This document shows positions 9,789-17,352 of a stretch of DNA of 64,000 bases, one piece after another. The notes beneath the pieces were generated by a model, which saw only the letters and a list, made by a program, of their open reading frames with translations, did no database searches and was not told the DNA's origin. This DNA is from Streptomyces ferrugineus (lineage in GTDB: Bacteria > Actinomycetota > Actinomycetes > Streptomycetales > Streptomycetaceae). How positions within the stretch are numbered: position 1 is the first letter of the stretch; every line of letters begins with the position of its first letter. The position numbers and the translations under genes were made by a program. The stretch covers positions 6,882,001-6,946,000 of the forward strand of contig NZ_CP063373.1 in assembly GCF_015160855.1 (NCBI RefSeq). The letters run 5' to 3'.

Positions 9789-11420
9789 TCACTTTCCGGG
9801 CAGGGCCCGCGCAGGCCGGGCCGCGCCGGCGGTTTCGCACAGCCGGCGGTAGTCCGTCTTGCCGTTGGCGTTGCGCGGCAGCGCGTCCAGGCGGGTCGCC
9901 GTGTGCGGGAGCATGTAGCGGGGCAGGTACCGCGCGCAGTGCCGCTTGATCTCGATGAGGCCCGGTCCCCGGCCGGCGGTCCGCAGCGTGTAGTAGAGGG
10001 CGATGCGCCGGTCGGCGCTCTGCGTGTCGACGACCACGGCGGCGGAGGAGATGTCGGGGTGCCGGAGCACGGCGGCTTCGATCTCCCCCAGTTCGACGCG
10101 GTAGCCGGAGAGTTTGACCATGCGGTCCTTGCGGCCCCGGTAGACGAGTTCGCCCTGTTCGTAGCTGACGAGGTCACCGGTGGCATGGCGGCCCTGCCAG
10201 TGGTCCGCCGCCGCGGGCTCCGTCTCCCGGCGCCAGTATCCGGGCGTGACGCAGTCGCCTTCCACGACCAGCTCACCGAAGGCGTTCGGCCCGTCGAGCA
10301 CCCGCCCGTCCTCGTCGACGACGGACACCCGGGCGCCGGTGACCGGTCGGCCGATCGGCACGGGTTCGACACGTGTCAGGTCCTCGGGGCTGACGCGGTG
10401 GTAGGTGCAGACGTTGGTCTCCGTGGGGCCGTACAGGTTGTACAGCTCCGTTCCGGCCGGCAACAGCTCGGTCAGCGCCCGCAGTTGCCGGATCGGGAAG
10501 ACTTCGCCGGCGAACAGGACGTAGCGCAGGCTGCGGGCGGTCTCGGGCGTGAGCGCTCCGGACGCGGTGAGCAGGTGCAGCACCGACGGCACGGAGTACC
10601 ACACGGTGACGCCGTGCTCGCGGATGCCCGCGGCGAGCGCGGCGGCATCGCGCGTCCGGTCGTCGGCGACGATCCAGACGCGAGCGCCGGCCGACAGCGC
10701 GGTGAACAGGTCGAAGGTGGACAGGTCGAAGTTGAACGAGGCGTGGTTGGCGAAGACGTCGTCCGGGCCCACGCGCAGCTCGGCACGCGCCCACCGGATG
10801 AAGTTCGCCAGGTTGCGGTAGCTGATACGGACGCCCTTGGGCGTGCCTGTCGATCCGGAGGTGTAGAGGATCGAGGCGAGGTCGTCGCGGTCCACGGCGG
10901 GCAGGAACACGATGTGCCGCGCGGCGCCGGCGGCGAAGCCCGCCCAGTTCTCCACCAGGGCCCGGGCGCCGCCCGCCGTGGGCAGGGTGTGCGCTGGCTC
11001 GTCGGCCGGGCCCTCCGACACGACGATCGTCCTGATCGAGCCCGGCAGTTCGAGGCCGGCCAGCAGCTCCCAGTGGTGGCGGTCGGTGAAGAGGGCGACC
11101 GGTTCGCAGTCGGCGAGGATGGTGCGGACCCGGCTCGCCGGCTGGCCGCCGTCGAGGGGAACGTAGGCGCATCCCGCCTGCAGGGTGCCGAGGATCGCCT
11201 CGGCGTAGCGGGGCTGCTTGTCCATCCAGATCGCCACGCGGTCGCCGACCAGGGCACCGACGCCGAGGAGCCCCGAGGCCACAGCGGCGACGCCCGCCTG
11301 CAGCTCGCCGTAGGTCACCGTCCGCTCCCCCACGAGGGCGGGGCGGGCCGACTGCTCCGGTGAGAGGGACCGTGGCAAACGGATCAACGCTGTGTCGGAC
11401 TCGCTCGTCGTGTGCGTCAT
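9789..11420 (-). CDS. redM: L-prolyl-AMP ligase RedM
   Basis: A 543-residue stand-alone adenylation enzyme. Core motifs: YTSGSTGTPK at 186-195, NFDLSTFDLF, the LYGPTE loop, the TGDL and GYRVELGEIE stretches, and the C-terminal NGKTDYRR lysine. In prodiginine pathways RedM activates L-proline and loads it onto the carrier protein RedO, the first step of pyrrole formation. The chosen ATG (11420) has GGGAG a few bases upstream; an upstream in-frame start would overlap redN. It lies 22 bp after redN and 11 bp before redL. Substrate identity rests on the cluster, because the binding pocket was not modelled. Confidence 0.92.
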   Translation of the reverse strand: MTHTTSESDTALIRLPRSLSPEQSARPALVGERTVTYGELQAGVAAVASGLLGVGALVGDRVAIWMDKQPRYAEAILGTLQAGCAYVPLDGGQPASRVRTILADCEPVALFTDRHHWELLAGLELPGSIRTIVVSEGPADEPAHTLPTAGGARALVENWAGFAAGAARHIVFLPAVDRDDLASILYTSGSTGTPKGVRISYRNLANFIRWARAELRVGPDDVFANHASFNFDLSTFDLFTALSAGARVWIVADDRTRDAAALAAGIREHGVTVWYSVPSVLHLLTASGALTPETARSLRYVLFAGEVFPIRQLRALTELLPAGTELYNLYGPTETNVCTYHRVSPEDLTRVEPVPIGRPVTGARVSVVDEDGRVLDGPNAFGELVVEGDCVTPGYWRRETEPAAADHWQGRHATGDLVSYEQGELVYRGRKDRMVKLSGYRVELGEIEAAVLRHPDISSAAVVVDTQSADRRIALYYTLRTAGRGPGLIEIKRHCARYLPRYMLPHTATRLDALPRNANGKTDYRRLCETAGAARPARALPGK

Positions 11421-11442
11421 GTCTGCTCCCGTCACCGTTGCC

Positions 11443-13332
11443 TCACGCCGCCGAGGGCAGCACACCGACCTCGCGGGCCGCCTCGACGAAGATCCCCGCG
11501 GCGTTCTCCAGGTCCTCCCGCGTGTGCTCGGAGGTGACGCTGACCCGCAGTCGGGCGTCGCCGAGCGGCACTCCCGGGAAGACCACCGTCTGGCAGTACA
11601 GTCCGCGGGCCCGCACCGCGCGTCCCATCTCCATGGCCTTGCGCTCGTCGCCGATGACGATGGGCAGGATGGCGCTGCGCGTGTTCTCCAGGTCGAAGCC
11701 CGCGTCGGCCAACTGGCCGTGCAGCAGGCGGATGTTGGACCACAGGCGGGTGATCCGCTCGGGCTCCGACTCGATGACGTCGATCGACGCGATCAGTCCC
11801 GCGGCCACTCCGGCCGGGATGTTGGCGGCGAACACGTACGAGTTCGAGTAGAAGCGCAGGTACTCGACGACCTCCTCCTCGCCGACGACGAAGCCGCCCA
11901 TGCCCGCCAGCGTCTTGCTCATCGTGCCGAGTTCGAGGTCGACCTCGCCCTTGAGGCCGAAGTGCTCGGTCGTGCCGGAGCCCCGCTCGCCCAGAACGCC
12001 GGTGGCGTGGGCGTCGTCGATCATGACCCTGGCGTCGTACTCCTTGGCCAGGCGGACGATCTCGGGCAGGTCGCAGATGTCACCGTGCATGCTGAACACG
12101 CCGTCGGCCACGATCAGCCGGCCCCCGGACCGGTCGTCGGCACGCTTGAGGATCCGCTCCAGGTCCGCCATGTCGTTGTGCTGGTAGATCTTGCGGATGC
12201 CGCCCGAGAGCCGGGCGCCGTCGACGATGCTCATGTGATTGAGCCGGTCGACCACGAGGGTGTCGTAGCTCTTGACGAGCGCGGAGATCGCACCCAGGTT
12301 CGCGGCGTAGCCGCCGGGATAGACGATGCAGGCCGGGCGCTGCTTGAAGGCCGCGAGCCGGCGTTCCAGCTCCTTGTGGAGAACGTTGGTGCCGCCGATG
12401 AAGCGTGAGCCCGTGTGGGTCGCGCCATAGGTGCGGGTGGCGTCGCAGACCGCCTCGATCACCTTGGGGTGGTTGGCGAGGCCGAGGTAGTTGTTGGAGG
12501 CGAACATGAGGAACTCGCGTTCACGACCGGCGAGTTCGTCGAAGATGACAGCCCGGTTGCCGCACCGGGACCGCAGCGGCATCCCGTACCAGTAGAGCTG
12601 GTCGGCCTCGCGCCGCCGCAGGTACGTGCCGAAGCTGCGGGCCTTGGCGAACAGGTCCCGGCTGCGCTCCTCCACGAAGTCCTTCATGGAGCGGCCGTCC
12701 CACTCGGGGTCGTCCTCGGCGGGTGCGTCGCCCTCCTCCGGCAGGGCGGGCACGTCGGGATCGACGGACGGCGCCCGGTCCGCGGCACCGGTGCTCTCAC
12801 GCGCGGAGCGCAGCCCGGCCGCGAGTGCGCGCAGGGACGTCACACCGGCCGGGTCCACCAGGCCGTCACCGAGGCCGAGTTCGCGTGCGGCGTCGGCGAC
12901 GATCGAGGCGAGGACGACGGAGTCGATGCCGAGCTCGCTCTCGAAGTCGGCGTCGACGGGCAGCTGGTGACGCTGGTACTGGGTGTGCCGCTGTGCCGCG
13001 GCGACGACCGTCTCCAGCACCGCGTCGCCGTTCTCGCCCGCGTCGGCAGGGTGTCCGACGGGTCCGACATCGCCGCCCAGCGCCTGTTCGACGGCGTCGA
13101 CGAGCTCTCGGATCGTCGCGGGACCCGCGGCCAGCGGTGGGCTCAGGGTGAAGTGCTCGTTGACCGACGCCAGGATGGATTCGAGGATCACCGAGTCGAT
13201 CCCGAGATCCGCCTCGAAATGGCTGTCGGGCAGGAGGTAGGACTCGTCGTACAGCGTGCGGGAGGCGACGATGTCCACGATCTGCCGGTGGACGACTTCC
13301 CCGTGCCGGGTGTCCCCCGTGGCGTTCGTCAT
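11443..13332 (-). CDS. redN: RedN: tandem carrier domains plus PLP oxoamine synthase
   Basis: 629 residues. Two acyl carrier domains come first, each with LGIDSV (Ser 47 and Ser 139). After a linker, a PLP-dependent alpha-oxoamine synthase occupies about 235-625, with MIDDAHATG near 440-446 and the LGTMSKTLAG lysine at about 474. RedN/PigH proteins hold the malonyl and pyrrolyl-ketoacyl intermediates on the carrier domains. They then condense the chain with L-serine, with loss of CO2, to give 4-hydroxy-2,2'-bipyrrole-5-methanol. The start overlaps the redO stop in an ATGA junction. Similar oxoamine synthase domains occur here and in redL, one for each half of the prodiginine. Confidence 0.92.
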   Translation of the reverse strand: MTNATGDTRHGEVVHRQIVDIVASRTLYDESYLLPDSHFEADLGIDSVILESILASVNEHFTLSPPLAAGPATIRELVDAVEQALGGDVGPVGHPADAGENGDAVLETVVAAAQRHTQYQRHQLPVDADFESELGIDSVVLASIVADAARELGLGDGLVDPAGVTSLRALAAGLRSARESTGAADRAPSVDPDVPALPEEGDAPAEDDPEWDGRSMKDFVEERSRDLFAKARSFGTYLRRREADQLYWYGMPLRSRCGNRAVIFDELAGREREFLMFASNNYLGLANHPKVIEAVCDATRTYGATHTGSRFIGGTNVLHKELERRLAAFKQRPACIVYPGGYAANLGAISALVKSYDTLVVDRLNHMSIVDGARLSGGIRKIYQHNDMADLERILKRADDRSGGRLIVADGVFSMHGDICDLPEIVRLAKEYDARVMIDDAHATGVLGERGSGTTEHFGLKGEVDLELGTMSKTLAGMGGFVVGEEEVVEYLRFYSNSYVFAANIPAGVAAGLIASIDVIESEPERITRLWSNIRLLHGQLADAGFDLENTRSAILPIVIGDERKAMEMGRAVRARGLYCQTVVFPGVPLGDARLRVSVTSEHTREDLENAAGIFVEAAREVGVLPSAA

Positions 13333-13589
13333 CGGACGACCTCCCCCTCACGCCGGAGCCGTTCGACGAGCGACGCGATCGCGTCGACGGTCCGGAAGTT
13401 CGCCGCGGAGACCTCCCGCAGCGGAACGGTGATCCGGAAGCGGTCCTGCAGGTAGTGCACGAGATCGAAGATCTCCGCCGAGTCGATGATGTTGAGTTCG
13501 GCGAGCGGGACCTGCGCGTCGAGCCCGTCGGCGTCGCCGTCGAGCCAGACCTCGGCGATGTGGTCGATGATTGACTGCTGGGTGCTCAT
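13329..13589 (-). CDS. redO: Prolyl/pyrrolyl peptidyl carrier protein RedO
   Basis: An 86-residue free-standing carrier protein with NIIDSAE (phosphopantetheine Ser at residue 37). It is expected to carry L-proline loaded by RedM, which RedW then oxidises to pyrrole-2-carboxyl. ATG 13589 has GAGGAC upstream. An in-frame ATG at 13676, a leftover of a duplicated redR 5' end that overlaps the redQ stop, could give a 115-residue form with a 29-residue N-terminal extension. The 3' end overlaps redN (ATGA), so redO and redN are coupled. Confidence 0.88.
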   Translation of the reverse strand: MSTQQSIIDHIAEVWLDGDADGLDAQVPLAELNIIDSAEIFDLVHYLQDRFRITVPLREVSAANFRTVDAIASLVERLRREGEVVR

Positions 13590-13645
13590 GGTCGTCCTCG
13601 GCTGTGTGTCCGGCAGCCCTTGGCCGGGTTGCCACGGTTCGACGG

Positions 13646-13676
13646 CGGCGGTGGCGGGTGGGGTGCGTGCGGTCAT
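13646..13676 (-). pseudogene. Remnant of the redR 5' end
   Basis: The first ten codons of redR (MTARTPPATA) are present here, then identity to the real redR at 15592 stops. The frame continues without a stop into redO. This marks the left repeat arm as the derived copy, because only the right arm is followed by an intact redR. Confidence 0.85.
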
Positions 13677-13921
13677 GACGAGGCCGGGGAGGTGGTGTGC
13701 CGTTCCAGCAGATCGGCGACCTGGCTGATCGTGTCGCCGGGCGAGGCGGCGTCGTCGTCGATGTGCACGCCGAACTCCGACTGGATCACCAGGAGCAGTT
13801 CCACCAGGAACAGGGAGTCCATGTCGAGGTCCTCGAACGTGGTGTCCGGGCCGATCTCGGCGCGGTTCACCTCGAAACGGTCGACGAGAAGGCCGACCAG
13901 CCTGCCGTACATCGCACTCAT
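13673..13921 (-). CDS. redQ: Acyl carrier protein RedQ, second copy
   Basis: 82 residues, identical at DNA and protein level to the plus-strand redQ at 15347. The phosphopantetheine site is DMDSLFL (Ser 36). It should carry the growing fatty chain built by RedP and RedR. It sits 51 bp after redP and has a good AGGAG ribosome-binding site eight bases before the ATG, better than that of the plus-strand copy. Its stop overlaps the ATG of the redR remnant. The complete reading frame and good initiation signal suggest a working gene. Confidence 0.9.
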   Translation of the reverse strand: MSAMYGRLVGLLVDRFEVNRAEIGPDTTFEDLDMDSLFLVELLLVIQSEFGVHIDDDAASPGDTISQVADLLERHTTSPASS

Positions 13922-13972
13922 GGCTGAGCTCCTGCTCTCTCTCGTTCTCGGTCGTCGGCCGGATGCCGTCGG

Positions 13973-14974
13973 TCAGGACCGGTCCAGCTGCGGCCAGGTC
14001 AACACCGTCGACCCCCAGGTCAGCCCGCCGCCGAACGCGGTGAGCAGCACCCGCTGCGCCGGCCGCAGCACCCCCCGGGTGTGCGCCTGGTCGAGCGCGA
14101 GGGGGATGGACGCGGCCGCCGTGTTCCCCACCTCGGCGATGTTGTTGAAGCACCGTTCCCTGGGCAGCCCGATCCCCTCCGCGACGTGGTGGGTGATCCG
14201 GAGGTTGGCCTGATGGCTCACCAGGTGGTCGACGTCCCCGGCGTTCCAGCCCGCTCGGTCGAGCACGGCCTTCGCCGACCCGGTCATACGTCGTACCGCG
14301 TGACGGAACACGTCCTTGCCCGACATGGCGAAGTACGCCTCGCCCGGGCGCGGTGCCACCCCGGAGAGGCGCTGCCGCGAGCCGCCCGCGGGCACGGTGA
14401 TGAGGGCCTCGCCCTCTCCGTCGCTCCCCAGGTCGAACGGTCCGAGCGCGCCGGGCTCGGTGCCGGTGCCGGAGCGCAGGACCACGGCGCCGGCTCCGTC
14501 GCCGAAGATCACGGAGGTGGACCGGTCGTCCGGGTCGAGAAGGGTCGAGAAGGTCTCCGCCCCGATCACCAGGACCCGGTCGGCCACCTCCGCGAGGATC
14601 AGGCCCGCCGCGGTCGCCAGCCCGTACACGAAGCCCGTGCACACGGCGGACACGTCGTAGGCGGCCGTCCCCGTCATGCCCAGGCGGGCGGCCACGACCG
14701 GAGCGGTCGCCGGACAGGGGCGGTCCGGCGTGGTCGTGGCCACGATGACGGCGTCCACGGTGGGCTCGCCCGAGCTCTTGAGGGCCTTCGCGCCCGCACC
14801 GACGGCGAGGTCCGAGGTCGCCGTGCCCGGCGCCGCGAAGTGGCGCTGTTCGATGCCGGTCCGCGACCGTATCCACGCGTCGGAGGTGTCCAGCCGGGTG
14901 GCCAGCTCGTCGTTGGACACGACCCGGCTCGGCAGACAGCTGCCGACGCCGGCCATCACCGCAGCCCGGTTCAC
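13973..14974 (-). CDS. redP: KAS III-type ketosynthase RedP
   Basis: A 333-residue FabH-like ketoacyl synthase with the full catalytic triad: Cys 112 (SAVCTGF), His 254 (SHQANLR) and Asn 284 (VGNTAAAS). In the known pathway RedP condenses acetyl-CoA with malonyl-RedQ to start the dodecanoate chain that becomes the alkylpyrrole. The start is the GTG before NRAAVMAGVGS, matching the usual FabH N terminus; the frame is open further upstream but without family similarity. It is the first gene of the minus-strand operon, about 100 nt downstream of the predicted SARP-type promoter. It lies between the two arms of the redQ inverted repeat. Confidence 0.9.
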   Translation of the reverse strand: MNRAAVMAGVGSCLPSRVVSNDELATRLDTSDAWIRSRTGIEQRHFAAPGTATSDLAVGAGAKALKSSGEPTVDAVIVATTTPDRPCPATAPVVAARLGMTGTAAYDVSAVCTGFVYGLATAAGLILAEVADRVLVIGAETFSTLLDPDDRSTSVIFGDGAGAVVLRSGTGTEPGALGPFDLGSDGEGEALITVPAGGSRQRLSGVAPRPGEAYFAMSGKDVFRHAVRRMTGSAKAVLDRAGWNAGDVDHLVSHQANLRITHHVAEGIGLPRERCFNNIAEVGNTAAASIPLALDQAHTRGVLRPAQRVLLTAFGGGLTWGSTVLTWPQLDRS

Positions 14975-15079
14975 CGGAATCCGCCACGAGGGTCTAAGAC
15001 GATGCCCGGCTTCGGCCTGCCCGCACGACGTGCCACCACGTGAGCTCCTCGTCTTCCGGATCCCCAGCTGCTGTCCGAG

Positions 15080-15138
15080 CCGAGTCTTGTCCGGTGGCCT
15101 GACCGATGGCTTACCGCGCACTGACGGATGACTGACGC
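15080..15138 (-). promoter_or_regulatory. Predicted RedD (SARP) operator and promoter for redP operon
   Basis: Read on the minus strand, four heptamers start at exact 11-bp steps: CGTCAGT (15137-15131), CGTCAGT (15126-15120), GGTAAGC (15115-15109), GGTCAGG (15104-15098). Ten bases after the last comes AGACTCGG (15087-15080), whose AAGACT is a plausible -10. Heptamers repeating every 11 bp just upstream of -10 are the known SARP binding pattern. The protein binding here is inferred. Confidence 0.85.
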
Positions 15139-15200
15139 GGCGTGACGCCGCTGTTCCGGCGCGGTCCGTGCGGCCCCGGTCCCGGACGGCGGCACCGGGC

Positions 15201-15258
15201 GGTCAGCGAGCCGTAAGCCATCCGTCAGCGGTCGGTCAGCCCCGAAGCCCAGACTCGG
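15201..15258 (+). promoter_or_regulatory. Predicted RedD (SARP) operator and promoter for redQ-redR operon
   Basis: Four heptamers at exact 11-bp steps: GGTCAGC (15201), CGTAAGC (15212), CGTCAGC (15223), GGTCAGC (15234). Ten bases after the last comes AGACTCGG (15251-15258), the same octamer at the same distance as in the divergent copy. CAGACT at 15250 is the likely -10, giving a leader of about 85 nt to redQ. Confidence 0.87.
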
Positions 15259-15344
15259 TACGGCGAACACCCGGCACGCGAATGCGCGTTCGCCTCTGCT
15301 CCCCGCGGAGCGTGAGACGGGCCTCCGGAAAGGTAGGGCGCATC

Positions 15345-15622
15345 CCATGAGTGCGATGTACGGCAGGCTGGTCGGCCTTCTCGTCGACCGTTTCGAGGTG
15401 AACCGCGCCGAGATCGGCCCGGACACCACGTTCGAGGACCTCGACATGGACTCCCTGTTCCTGGTGGAACTGCTCCTGGTGATCCAGTCGGAGTTCGGCG
15501 TGCACATCGACGACGACGCCGCCTCGCCCGGCGACACGATCAGCCAGGTCGCCGATCTGCTGGAACGGCACACCACCTCCCCGGCCTCGTCATGACCGCA
15601 CGCACCCCACCCGCCACCGCCG
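15345..15622. repeat. Right arm of perfect 278-bp inverted repeat
   Basis: Identical to the reverse complement of 13646-13923. This arm continues into a complete redR, so it contains the native redQ-redR junction. On its left side the match ends two bases before the redQ ATG. Confidence 0.97.
15347..15595 (+). CDS. redQ: Acyl carrier protein RedQ
   Basis: 82-residue acyl carrier protein with DMDSLFL (Ser 36), identical to the minus-strand copy. It carries the chain elongated by RedR and fatty acid synthase partners; RedJ releases the finished C12 acid. The stop overlaps the redR start (ATGA). The only Shine-Dalgarno-like sequence upstream (AAAGG) is about 14 bases from the ATG, a poor spacing. 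This suggests that the sequence in front of this copy is not its original one. Confidence 0.92.
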   Translation: MSAMYGRLVGLLVDRFEVNRAEIGPDTTFEDLDMDSLFLVELLLVIQSEFGVHIDDDAASPGDTISQVADLLERHTTSPASS

Positions 15623-16824
15623 TCACGGGGATCGGTCTGGTCACCGCCGCCGGCATCGGTACCGACGCCACCTGGCAGGGTGTGTGCGCGGGCAGGTCGG
15701 CCGCCGCCCGGAACCCGCTGCTGGCCGGCCTTTCCGTGGACATCTCCTGCACGGTCCCGGGTTTCTCCCCGCGCGAGCACGTGGGGCGGCGCAGTTCTCT
15801 GACTCAGGACCGGTTCATCCAGCTCTCCATCGCCGCGGCGCGCGAGGCCGTCGCCGACTCCGGCCTGGACCCGACGACGTGGGACGGCGCGCGCGTCGGC
15901 GTGGTCGTGGGCTGTGGTCTGGGCGGTGTGGCGACGTGGGAGACCCAGCACCGGCGCATGCTGGAACAGGGGCCGCAGGCGGTGTCCGCGCTGCTGATCC
16001 CGATGCTGGTGCCCAACATGGTCGCCGGCCACCTGGCCATGGACCTGCGCGCCACCGGCCCCAACCTCGTCACGGCGACGGCCTGCGCGTCCGGGGCCAC
16101 CGCGATCGGAGCCGCACTGCAGCTACTGCGCGACGGCAGCTGCGACATCGTGATCGCGGGTGGCGGCGAAGCCGGCGTGAGTCCCCTCATGGTGACCGGC
16201 TTCGCCCAGATGGGGGCGCTGTCGAGGCGGCTCGACGAACCCTCCGCCGCCTCCCGGCCGTTCGACGCGGACCGCGACGGGTTCGTCATCGGCGAGGGCA
16301 GCGGCATGCTGGTCCTGGAGCGGGAGGCGGACGCACGGGCGCGTGGAGCACATGTCCGCGCGAAACTGGCCGGATACGGAGCCTCGGCCGACGCCCACCA
16401 CATGACCGCCCCGGACCCCGAGGGCGCCGGCGTCATCCAGGCCCTGCGCACGGCGCTGGCCGCGGCGGACGTCATGCCCGACGAGGTGGATCACGTCAAC
16501 GCCCACGGCACGTCCACGCCGCTCAACGACGCGGCGGAGGCGCGGGCACTGCGCAAGGTCCTCGGCGAGGGAGCCGCCGTCACGTCGACGAAGGGAGTCC
16601 TCGGCCACACCCTGGGAGCGGCCGGTGCGATCGAGGCCGCACTGACCGTGCTCACCGTCGAGCACGGGACCGTTCCCCCGACGGCCAACCTTCAACGGCT
16701 GGATCCCGGCGTCGAGTTGGACGTGGTCGCCGGGTCCGTGCGCCGGCGCGGCGTGGAGGTGGCGGTGAGCAACTCGTTCGGCTTCGGCGGCCAGAACGCC
16801 GTCCTGGTCGTGACGGCCGCGTGA
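15592..16824 (+). CDS. redR: KAS II-type ketosynthase RedR
   Basis: A 410-residue FabF-like ketosynthase with Cys 165 (TACASGA), a NAHGTSTP histidine and a GVLGHTLGAAG histidine, so the Cys-His-His triad is complete. In the red pathway it elongates the RedQ-bound chain towards dodecanoyl, using reductive enzymes borrowed from primary fatty acid synthase. The start overlaps redQ, and the first ten codons lie in the inverted repeat. Its C terminus, NSFGFGGQNAVLVV, is typical of the family. Confidence 0.92.
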   Translation: MTARTPPATAVTGIGLVTAAGIGTDATWQGVCAGRSAAARNPLLAGLSVDISCTVPGFSPREHVGRRSSLTQDRFIQLSIAAAREAVADSGLDPTTWDGARVGVVVGCGLGGVATWETQHRRMLEQGPQAVSALLIPMLVPNMVAGHLAMDLRATGPNLVTATACASGATAIGAALQLLRDGSCDIVIAGGGEAGVSPLMVTGFAQMGALSRRLDEPSAASRPFDADRDGFVIGEGSGMLVLEREADARARGAHVRAKLAGYGASADAHHMTAPDPEGAGVIQALRTALAAADVMPDEVDHVNAHGTSTPLNDAAEARALRKVLGEGAAVTSTKGVLGHTLGAAGAIEAALTVLTVEHGTVPPTANLQRLDPGVELDVVAGSVRRRGVEVAVSNSFGFGGQNAVLVVTAA

Positions 16825-16901
16825 GCAACCGGGCGCGGTCGACGGATCTTGTCCGGAAACAACCCCGGCCAGACGGCCACTACATCGGAAGAATCCGACA
16901 G

Positions 16902-17345
16902 GTGACCAAACGAATCCTGATTCTGCAGCGCGTCGTCGGCGTCCTCTACATCATCGCGGGCGTCGGCAAGTTCTTCCCGGAGATCGAGTCGGTGGAGCAG
17001 CGCCTCAACGACGCCGCCGACGCCAACCACGACATCGCCGTGATCGGAGACTTCACCGACTGGCTCGCCAAGTACCCGACGGGCGTGACCGTCTTCGTCG
17101 CAGCCGCGATGGTCGTGAGCGGCCTGGTGCTGATCCGGAACCGGGAGCTGGTGCTCGCCGCGCTCTACGGGCAGCTGGTGATGCTGGTCTGCTTCGTGAT
17201 CGTCCTGGTCAGCAGCGTGCCCCAGATCCTGCTGCTCGACGCCGCGTTCTTCGCCGCCGCCGTCCATCTGATCGTGGTGCACCGCCGGGCACCGGCCGGC
17301 TCCGCCCATCGCCGCGCCGAAGCCGGGGCGGACACAGAGACGTAA
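16902..17345 (+). CDS. redS: DoxX-type four-helix membrane protein (RedS position)
   Basis: 147 residues with about four hydrophobic helices (near 7-25, 60-80, 88-105, 110-127), resembling small DoxX-like membrane proteins. The role in prodiginine formation is unknown; the position between redR and redT matches the membrane protein called RedS in S. coelicolor. I chose GTG 16902 in front of TKRILILQRVV. An in-frame GTG at 16821 overlaps the redR stop (GTGA) and would add 27 polar residues; translational coupling makes it a real alternative. Confidence 0.6.
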   Translation: MTKRILILQRVVGVLYIIAGVGKFFPEIESVEQRLNDAADANHDIAVIGDFTDWLAKYPTGVTVFVAAAMVVSGLVLIRNRELVLAALYGQLVMLVCFVIVLVSSVPQILLLDAAFFAAAVHLIVVHRRAPAGSAHRRAEAGADTET

Positions 17346-17352
17346 AGGCCCG

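Larger units (their letters stand above)
13646..13923. repeat. Left arm of perfect 278-bp inverted repeat
   Basis: Base-for-base identical to the reverse complement of 15345-15622; I compared all lines of both copies. It covers two bases before the redQ start, all of redQ, and the first 31 bases or so of redR. The 1421 bp between the arms carry redP and a divergent promoter region. Identity stops abruptly at both ends. Confidence 0.97.

Noticed and set aside
3805..9852. A 2015-codon open frame on the plus strand opposite redL
   Set aside because: It mirrors redL codons on the antisense strand, has no domain-like content and results from high third-position GC in the true gene.
13646..15622. 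The inverted repeat as terminal repeats of a mobile element
   Set aside because: The arms consist of a biosynthetic gene and part of its neighbour, the interior holds redP and promoters, and there is no transposase or target duplication.
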